Assembly: GCF_022012395.1 (NCBI RefSeq)
Contig: NZ_JAKLTQ010000021.1
Span: 1-64,000, forward strand
DNA: 64,000 nt
Source: Arthrobacter hankyongi
GTDB lineage: Bacteria > Actinomycetota > Actinomycetes > Actinomycetales > Micrococcaceae
Reading direction: 5' to 3'
Every line of letters begins with the position of its first letter. The stretch's first letter is position 1. The notes under the pieces were generated by a model, which was not told the origin of the DNA, made no database searches, and saw only the letters and a list, made by a program, of their open reading frames with translations. A program made the position numbers and the translations under genes. Below, piece after piece: positions 57,951 to 64,000 of the stretch.

Positions 57951-60900
57951 CTAGGCTAGTGCAGCCGCCCGGGATGCGGACCCCAGCCGCAGCTGCCCGG
58001 TGCAGCCGGCAGCCTCCTGCGGATCGTGGGTGACCAGGACCACCGCCTTGTCGGCAAGCGCCCGGTGCAGGTCCGCCAGCAGGTCGGCGGCGGCCTCACG
58101 GTCCAGGTGGGCCGTCGGCTCGTCCAGCAGCACCACGTCCGCGCGGGTGAGCAAGGCTCGCGCCACGGCCACCCGCTGGCGCTGCCCGCCGGAGAGGTGA
58201 TGCCCGCCCGGACCGATCCGCGTCTGCAGCCCCTCGGGCAGGGACGCCACGAACGGCCCCAGACCCACCGCTTCGAGCGCGTCCAGCAGTTCCTGCTCCG
58301 TCGGGGGATCCTGCCGGCTCTGGGCCAGCAGCAGGTTCGCCCGGAGCGTGGAATTGAACAGATGGGCCTCCTGCGGGGTCCAGGCCAGCCGGCCGGCAGC
58401 GCTGCCGGGCCTGCCGTTGACCAGGTAGCTGCCGGTTTCCGGCAGCAGGAAGCCCAGCAGCACGCCCAGCACGGTGGACTTGCCGCTGCCGGAGGGACCG
58501 GTCACCGCGAGCCACTGTCCGCGCCGGACCTGCAGGTCCAGGCCGGCAAAGACCGGCTCCGGCTGGCCCGGGTAGCGGTAGGTGGTCCCGTGCAGCGCCA
58601 GCGAGTCGACTGGTTCGGCCTGGCCGGCAGCGGCGGGCACTGTGCCGGAGGGTCCGCCGGATCCGCTGGCCTGCTCGGTGCCGAGCTCGGGCAGCGCCCG
58701 GTCCCCCAGCGCTCGCCAGGCACCCCACTGCTGGACCGCCGTGTTCACCGCCGCATACGGTTCGATCAGCGCCAACTGCATCAGGATGACGACGGCGGCC
58801 GGCCCCGGTGCCGTCCCCTCGGCCGCAGCGATGACCGTCATCGCCAGCGCGGACAGCGAACAGGCCAGCACCGTCACCCCCTGCCCCAGTCCCTGGGCCC
58901 AGGCGCTGCGCCGCAGCAGCGCCGTAGTGCGCTGCCCCAGCCTGAGCACCTCGTCCCGGACCGGGCCCGCCGCCGAGTTGGCGGCCAGGTCCGGAGCCGC
59001 GGACAGCAGCCGGGCCATCGCCGTCAGCGACCGCGCCTTCAGCCCGACGACAGCGGCCTGTGCGGACCGGTCCGCCCGGCGGGCCAGCGCCGGTGCAGCG
59101 AGCACCCCGACGAGAGCGAGCAGCAGCTGCCAGCCCAGTCCGGCCGGCAGCAGCAGCGCCGTGGCGGCGCAGGAGGCGGCCGCGGTGAGCACACCGACCA
59201 GCGGGGCGAAGACCGCCCGGGGGGCAACGTCGCGCAGTTCGTCCACGTCGCCAACCAGCTTCGCCAGGGCACCGCCGCCGCGGGCCAGCCGCCGCCAGCC
59301 CTCGGGCCGCTGCAGCAGTCCGTTCCACAGCCGGACCCGCAGCCGGTCGGTGCTTTCGAAGACGGCGTCGTGCAGGCTCAGCCGCTCGCGGTAGCGCAGC
59401 ACCGCCCGGCCGATACCGAAGAAGCGCACGCCGACGATCGCCGTCATCAGGTGCAGGATGGGCGGCTGTTCGCTGGCGGCGACAATCAGCCAGCCGGACA
59501 GCCCGGACAGCGCGATGGCGAACAGGGTGGCGCCCAGGCCGAAGCACAACGCGGCAACGAACCGGGAGGTCCACGGCCGCAGCATGGACAGGTTGCGCCA
59601 CAGGCTCAAATGCCCGGCCCCCGCCCCGCCGCCCCCACTCTGATCGACTTGACGGATAACGCCCTTTTCAGGGCTGGAAAGGTCGTTATCTGGCAAATCG
59701 ATGAAAGGTATGGAGGGTGGGGCCGGGGTGGCTGGGGCGGCCGGGGTAACCGGGGTGGGGGTCTGGGGGCCGGCCATCGGGACCAGTTGGTCCGCGAGCG
59801 CGGCGGTGGCCGGGTCGTGGGCCACCAGGATGAGGGTCGCCCGGCCGCGCACACCGGCCAGCGCACGCTCGATGGCCCGCGCGGAGGCGGCGTCCACGTG
59901 GGCGGTGGGCTCGTCCGCCAGCAGCACCCGGACGCCGGGCACCTGCTCCAGGCGGGCCAGGGCCCGGGCCACGGCCACCCGGCGCAGCTCCCCCGGGCTC
60001 AATGCCCCGGTGTCCGCGTCGAGCAGCCCGGCCGCGTTGACCTGGGCCAGGGCGCGGGCGGCGGCGGCGCGCGCCTGCGGGCCTTCCGCCAGCCCGGCGT
60101 ACAGGGCAATTTCGGCGGCCACGGTATCCGCCACCGGGACGGGATGCTGGGGCACCCAGGCCACCGACCCGGCGCTGATCCCGCTGACGGTGCCGGTGAT
60201 CGCGGCGTCGTCGCCGGCACGCCGGAGTCCGGCGAGGATTTCCAGCACGGTGCTCTTGCCCGTGCCGCTGGGGCCGGCCAGTGCGGTGATGCTGCCGGCC
60301 GGCACGGTGAAGTCCAGGTCGCGGACCACCGGTTCGGCGCGCCCCGGGAAGCCGACCGTCAGGGACCGGACGACGACGGCGGTGCCCCCCGCAGGTGCCT
60401 CCGCGGCCTTGGCGTCCGCACCGGTGGGCACCAGGGCGCGTCCGGACGGGGTCCGCAGCACCTCGCCGGTACGCTGCAGCGCCTCGATCCCGTCCTCACT
60501 GGCATGGTGGGCGGTCCCGAGGTCGCGCAGCGGCTGGTAGCACTCAGGGGCCAGGATCAGCGCCAGCAGGCCCGCTTCCAGTCCCATCTCCCCGTACACC
60601 AGGCGCACTCCGATGAAGACCGCCACCAGCGCCACGGAGAGGGTCGCGATCAGTTCCAGCGCCAGCGAAGACATAAAGGCCACGCGCAGGGTGGCCATGG
60701 TGCGCGTCCGGTAGGCCCGGGCCACGTCGGCCAGCGCGCGGGTCTGCGCCTCGGCCCGGCCCAGGCCCACCAGCACCGGCAGGCCCCGGGCCAGCTCGAG
60801 CAGATGGTCGGAGAGCCGGTGCAGGGCCGCGGCGGCCTCGCGAGCCTTGTCCTCGGTGTGCAGGCCGATCAGGATCATGAACACCGGCACCAGCGGGATG

Positions 60901-61379
60901 GTCAGCACCACGATCAGCGCGCTCAGCCAGTCCGCGGCCAGGATCCGCAGCCCCACCAGCAGCGGCACGACGGCGCAGGTAACCAAGGCCGGCAGGTACT
61001 TGGTGTAGTAGTCGTCCAGTGCGTCCAAGCCCCGGGTGGCCAGCACGCTCAGCGCCCCGTGGCCGGCGGAACCGCCGGCCGTTCCGCCGCCGTCGAGCAC
61101 CTTGTCCGTGAGCGCGGCCCGCAGTTCGTGCTTGACGCTGGCCGCCGCACGCTGGGCAACGGTCTCCTGGCCCCAGGCCGAGAGCGAGCGCAGCAAGGCT
61201 CCGGCCGCGCCGGCGGCCAGCACCTGCTGCCAGTCGGGCCCGCCCGCGGCCAGGCCCGCGATGCCGGCCGCCACGGCCCCGGCCAGCAGCACCAGGCCGG
61301 CCGCCTTCGCCGCGGCCAGTACACCGAGCAGGTACAGCGCCCGTTTGCCAGCCGGGCTGACCGCCAGGCCGCGTTTCAC
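57951..61379 (-). CDS. cydDC: Fused CydDC heterodimeric-type ABC exporter (thiol exporter)
   Basis: A single 1142-aa protein with both halves of the CydDC exporter (glutathione/cysteine type), needed for assembly of cytochrome bd. The CydD half spans ~1-555: membrane domain, then Walker A GPSGTGKST near 367, signature LSPGE and DEPTAH. The CydC half spans ~585-1142: membrane domain, Walker A GPSGSGKST near 960, signature LSGGQRQR and DEPTAH. The linker at residues 560-579 (IDLPDNDLSSPEKGV..) is encoded by the palindromic element copy 2. GTG start overlaps the cydB stop (GTGA). Fused CydDC is known in other actinobacteria, for example Streptomyces. Confidence 0.9.
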   Translation of the reverse strand: MKRGLAVSPAGKRALYLLGVLAAAKAAGLVLLAGAVAAGIAGLAAGGPDWQQVLAAGAAGALLRSLSAWGQETVAQRAAASVKHELRAALTDKVLDGGGTAGGSAGHGALSVLATRGLDALDDYYTKYLPALVTCAVVPLLVGLRILAADWLSALIVVLTIPLVPVFMILIGLHTEDKAREAAAALHRLSDHLLELARGLPVLVGLGRAEAQTRALADVARAYRTRTMATLRVAFMSSLALELIATLSVALVAVFIGVRLVYGEMGLEAGLLALILAPECYQPLRDLGTAHHASEDGIEALQRTGEVLRTPSGRALVPTGADAKAAEAPAGGTAVVVRSLTVGFPGRAEPVVRDLDFTVPAGSITALAGPSGTGKSTVLEILAGLRRAGDDAAITGTVSGISAGSVAWVPQHPVPVADTVAAEIALYAGLAEGPQARAAAARALAQVNAAGLLDADTGALSPGELRRVAVARALARLEQVPGVRVLLADEPTAHVDAASARAIERALAGVRGRATLILVAHDPATAALADQLVPMAGPQTPTPVTPAAPATPAPPSIPFIDLPDNDLSSPEKGVIRQVDQSGGGGAGAGHLSLWRNLSMLRPWTSRFVAALCFGLGATLFAIALSGLSGWLIVAASEQPPILHLMTAIVGVRFFGIGRAVLRYRERLSLHDAVFESTDRLRVRLWNGLLQRPEGWRRLARGGGALAKLVGDVDELRDVAPRAVFAPLVGVLTAAASCAATALLLPAGLGWQLLLALVGVLAAPALARRADRSAQAAVVGLKARSLTAMARLLSAAPDLAANSAAGPVRDEVLRLGQRTTALLRRSAWAQGLGQGVTVLACSLSALAMTVIAAAEGTAPGPAAVVILMQLALIEPYAAVNTAVQQWGAWRALGDRALPELGTEQASGSGGPSGTVPAAAGQAEPVDSLALHGTTYRYPGQPEPVFAGLDLQVRRGQWLAVTGPSGSGKSTVLGVLLGFLLPETGSYLVNGRPGSAAGRLAWTPQEAHLFNSTLRANLLLAQSRQDPPTEQELLDALEAVGLGPFVASLPEGLQTRIGPGGHHLSGGQRQRVAVARALLTRADVVLLDEPTAHLDREAAADLLADLHRALADKAVVLVTHDPQEAAGCTGQLRLGSASRAAALA
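59643..59702. repeat. Palindromic element, copy 2, inside the cydDC linker
   Basis: A 60-bp relative of the palindrome at 39484-39543. The left arm (ATCGACTTGACGGATAACGC then CCTTTTCA) differs from copy 1 at few positions; the right arm has diverged (AAAGGTCGTTATCTGGCAAA), so the hairpin is imperfect. It is read in frame on the minus strand as residues 560-579 of CydDC without a stop. Confidence 0.85.
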
Positions 61380-62395
61380 TGCGGCAGGACCGCGTGGGCG
61401 GCGGGAATGTGCACGCTGCTGACCCGCTTGCGGAAGACCCAGTAGGTGTACAGCTGGTAGGCCAGCACGGCGGGGATGCCGAACAGCGCGACCACGCTCA
61501 TCACGCCCAGCGTGTAGTCGGAAGAGGACGCGTTGGCGACCGTCAGGTTGAAGGCCGGGTCGATCGTGGACGGCAGCACCGTGGGGTACACCGAGGAGAA
61601 GATCGCCCCGGCGCCGGCGACCAGGAACACCCCCAGGCCGAGGAAGGCCGGGCCTTCCTTGCCGCGGCCAGCCAGCAGCCAGGCAGCCACGGCCCCGGCG
61701 ACGGCCACGGCGAGCAGGAGCCAGCTGCCGGTCTTGCCGTGGGACATGACCACGAGGATGGCCCAGAGCGCCAACGGCGCCAGACCGATGGGCAGCCAGC
61801 GCCGCAGGGCCCGGCGCGCCCGGTGGCGCACCTCGCCGTCGGTCTTGAGCATCAGGAACGCCAGCGCATGGACCAGGCAGAAGGCCACCACCGCCAGCCC
61901 GCCGAGCACGGCGTAGCCGTTGAGCCAGGCGAAGGGTCCGCCCACCCGGTCGCCATTGGCGTTCAGCGGCAGCCCGGTGGTGGTCAGCGCCAGCATGGCG
62001 CCGATGCCGAAGGCCGAGACCAGCGAACCGAGGGCGATCGCCCAGTCCCAGCCGGCCCGCCAGCGGTCCGAATGGACCTTGCCGCGGTACTCGAAGCCGA
62101 CGGCGCGGAAGATCAGTGCCAGCAGCACCAGTACCAGCGGCAGGTACAGGCCGGCAAACAGCGAGGCGTACCAGTGTGGGAAGGCCGCGAACACCATGGC
62201 TCCGGCGGTAATCAGCCAGACTTCGTTGCCGTCCCACACCGGTCCGACGGTGTTCAGCAGCACGCGGCGCTCGGTGTCGTTGCGGGCGAACAGCCTCATC
62301 AGCATCCCCACCCCCAGGTCGAAGCCTTCGAGGAAGAGGTAGCCGGTGAAGAAGAAGGCGATGATGACAAACCACAAAGTGGGCAGGGATTCCAC
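61376..62395 (-). CDS. cydB: Cytochrome bd ubiquinol oxidase subunit II
   Basis: Subunit of the high-affinity, low-oxygen terminal oxidase; 339 aa with about nine membrane helices. Starts with the family motif LPTLWFVIIAFFFTGYLFLEGFDLGVGML, and later GPVWDGNEVWLITAGAMVFAAFP, both diagnostic. It lies 56 nt after cydA and overlaps cydDC by 4 nt (GTGA), so cydA-cydB-cydDC is one operon. Confidence 0.95.
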   Translation of the reverse strand: MESLPTLWFVIIAFFFTGYLFLEGFDLGVGMLMRLFARNDTERRVLLNTVGPVWDGNEVWLITAGAMVFAAFPHWYASLFAGLYLPLVLVLLALIFRAVGFEYRGKVHSDRWRAGWDWAIALGSLVSAFGIGAMLALTTTGLPLNANGDRVGGPFAWLNGYAVLGGLAVVAFCLVHALAFLMLKTDGEVRHRARRALRRWLPIGLAPLALWAILVVMSHGKTGSWLLLAVAVAGAVAAWLLAGRGKEGPAFLGLGVFLVAGAGAIFSSVYPTVLPSTIDPAFNLTVANASSSDYTLGVMSVVALFGIPAVLAYQLYTYWVFRKRVSSVHIPAAHAVLPQ

Positions 62396-62451
62396 GTCAG
62401 TTCTCCAGTTGTTCCGGGGCGGATGCGGGCAGCGTCGGGGCCGGGCCGGCC

Positions 62452-64000
62452 TCAGTAGGCGAAAGCGAGCACATCGCCGTCGTCCTTCCCGCCGGTGCCG
62501 CCGTCGCTGTCCCGGTCTTCACTGTCCTCACGGTCCCGGTGCAGCAGCTCCGGCATCGCCGACGGCACGCCACCGCGGCAGTAGACGGCCAGCAGCCGCA
62601 CCTCCACCACCAGCAGCGTCAGGTAGACCAGGGTGAACGCGCTGACCGAAAAGACCAGCTCGCCCAGCGAAACCCCCGGGGACACCGCGGCGGCGGTGAA
62701 CATAAACACGTTGTCGATTCCGCTGAAGTCCGGATTCGGTGCCACCACGAACGGCTGGCGGCCCATTTCGGTGAAGATCCAGCCGGCCGAGTTCGCTCCG
62801 AACGGAGCGAGGATCCCGAACACGGCCAGCCGCATCAGCCACTTCGATTCGGGCACCGTGCCCTTGCGCACCAGCCACAGAGCCACCGCTGCCGCGGCGG
62901 CCGCGAGCATGCCGAAGGTGATCATGATCCGGAAGCCCCAGTAAGTCACCGCCATGACCGGCACGTACTGGACCGGCTGTCCGGCGCGCTCGCCGTAGGC
63001 GGGGTCGTCCGGCAGGACGGATCCGTACTTCTGCTGGTATTCCGGAATGAGCGTATTGACGCCCTTGACGTCGGTGTGGAAGTCGCCGTTGGCGAGGAAC
63101 GACAGCAGGCCGGGCAGTTCGACGACGGCCTTGACGTCGTCGCAGTTGCGCGAGCCGATGTCGCCGATGGAGAGCACCGAGAAACCGGTGCCGTCGTGGC
63201 AGGCGGCTTCGGCCGCGGCCATCTTCATCGGCTGCTGCTGGAACATCAGCTTGGCCTGCAGGTCGCCGGTGAGCGAGACCCCGGCGAAGGAGATCAGCGC
63301 GACGACGGCGCCGATCCGCAGCGACTGCAGCCAGACTTTGTGGTCCGTGCGGTCCCGGCCGATGGCCGGGTTCGAGCCGACGACCACCTTGCCGGCGGCA
63401 TCCACGGTGTCGATGCCGTCGCGGCGCCGCTTGTACAGGTGGTACCAGGCGATGCCGAGCAGGAAGCCGCCGGCCACCGAGAAGGCGCCGAAGAGGGTGT
63501 GCGGGAAGGCCACCAGCAGGGTGTTGTTCGTCAGCACCGCCCAGACATCGGTCATCACCGCCCTACCGTCGACCAGCTCCACGCCCACCGGGTGCTGCAT
63601 CCACGAGTTGGCCGCGAGGATGAAGTAGGCCGAGGCGAGCGAGGCCAGGGTCGCGGCCCAGATGCTCAGCAGGTGCACGGGCTTGGGCAGCCGCTTCCAG
63701 CCGAAGATCCACAGGCCCAGGAAGATGGATTCGGTGAAGAAGGCCAGCAGGGACTCCATCGCCAGCGGGGCGCCGAAGACATCGCCGACGAAGCGGCTGT
63801 ATTCGCTCCAGGCCATGCCGAACTGGAATTCCTGGACCAGGCCGGTGGCCACGCCCATGATGAAGTTGATCAGGAACAGCTTGCCCCAGAACTTGGTCAT
63901 GCGCAGGTACTGTTCGCGCCCGGTGACGAACCACATCGTCTGCAGCGAGGCCACGACAAGCCCTAGTCCAATGGTCAGCGGCACCATCAGGAAGTGGTAC
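62452..64000 (-). CDS. cydA: Cytochrome bd ubiquinol oxidase subunit I, 5' end beyond the window
   Basis: Haem-bearing, quinol-oxidising subunit of cytochrome bd. The visible part (about 515 codons) runs in from YHFLMVPLTIGLGLV, so only the first ~20 residues are missing; the ATG at 63987 is internal. Seen: the His of YHF (haem b595/d ligand region), His in LLVAFPHTLFGAFSVAGG, a short Q-loop, and GWIFTEMGRQPF, where the usual W of the GRQPW motif is F. The C-terminus is an acidic, charged tail (about 30 residues, DREDSEDRDSD). Confidence 0.95.
   Translation of the reverse strand, partial: YHFLMVPLTIGLGLVVASLQTMWFVTGREQYLRMTKFWGKLFLINFIMGVATGLVQEFQFGMAWSEYSRFVGDVFGAPLAMESLLAFFTESIFLGLWIFGWKRLPKPVHLLSIWAATLASLASAYFILAANSWMQHPVGVELVDGRAVMTDVWAVLTNNTLLVAFPHTLFGAFSVAGGFLLGIAWYHLYKRRRDGIDTVDAAGKVVVGSNPAIGRDRTDHKVWLQSLRIGAVVALISFAGVSLTGDLQAKLMFQQQPMKMAAAEAACHDGTGFSVLSIGDIGSRNCDDVKAVVELPGLLSFLANGDFHTDVKGVNTLIPEYQQKYGSVLPDDPAYGERAGQPVQYVPVMAVTYWGFRIMITFGMLAAAAAAVALWLVRKGTVPESKWLMRLAVFGILAPFGANSAGWIFTEMGRQPFVVAPNPDFSGIDNVFMFTAAAVSPGVSLGELVFSVSAFTLVYLTLLVVEVRLLAVYCRGGVPSAMPELLHRDREDSEDRDSDGGTGGKDDGDVLAFAY

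Noticed and set aside
58026-61445. 1139-codon open frame opposite cydDC
   Set aside because: Shadow frame; cydDC has all ABC motifs on the minus strand.

Overview
The window is a 64-kb piece of a high-GC, Gram-positive actinobacterial chromosome, most likely from the Micrococcaceae (Arthrobacter-like). The reasons are very high third-position GC, many GTG starts, leaderless promoters, actinobacteria-only families (DUF3000, DUF3710, DUF3093, DUF3159, DUF4193, DUF5998, SepH), a fused CydDC exporter and a cytochrome bd operon. No rRNA, tRNA, CRISPR array, transposase or integrase was recognised.

Layout. 0.3-8.7 kb: an alpha/beta hydrolase, a Usp-like protein with msrB, a DUF6421-SDR-aldolase operon, DUF3000, an SRPBCC protein and RNase D. 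8.7-30.3 kb: an accessory stretch with a GH13 amylase-family enzyme, an extra DUF4193 copy, the ammonium transporter Amt, a VapBC-type toxin-antitoxin pair with a frameshifted antitoxin, an aromatic-type catabolic cluster (AraC regulator, two-component flavin monooxygenase, cyclase-family hydrolase, ThDP decarboxylase, AAHS-type transporter), a small island of orphan membrane genes, an ECF importer next to a nucleoside hydrolase and an aldo/keto reductase, argG and mug. 30.3-53.9 kb: a conserved actinobacterial housekeeping block: dxs, acn, a TrmA-like RNA methyltransferase, an APC permease, two TrkA proteins, DUF3159, an OB-fold protein, DUF3710, dut, DUF3093, DUF4193, sepH, a phosphodiesterase-like protein, DUF5998, a YqhA-like protein, a GNAT/acyl-CoA-synthetase fusion and parC. 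From memory, much of this order (RNase D, dxs, ceoBC, dut, DUF4193) is shared with the Rv2680-Rv2699c region of Mycobacterium tuberculosis. 54-64 kb: a DinB protein, a PadR regulator with its DHA2-type exporter, a tandem GNAT protein, and the cytochrome bd operon cydA-cydB-cydDC, with cydA running off the right edge.

Most notable are: (i) a 60-bp palindromic element present twice, once as a perfect palindrome upstream of the first trkA and once read in frame as the linker between the CydD and CydC halves of the fused exporter; (ii) two near-identical promoter-operators in the catabolic cluster (direct repeat with a 21-bp period, fixed spacing to the same -10), probably bound by the cluster's AraC-type regulator, plus three CRP-type palindromes; (iii) an antitoxin gene broken by what looks like a single lost G while its toxin is intact; (iv) a perfect inverted repeat upstream of aconitase and paired GlnR-like boxes upstream of amt; and (v) a recurring leaderless promoter pattern (TANNNT, 6-7 nt, start codon) at eight or nine genes.

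All family calls come from reading motifs and from memory of the families; no database search was possible.
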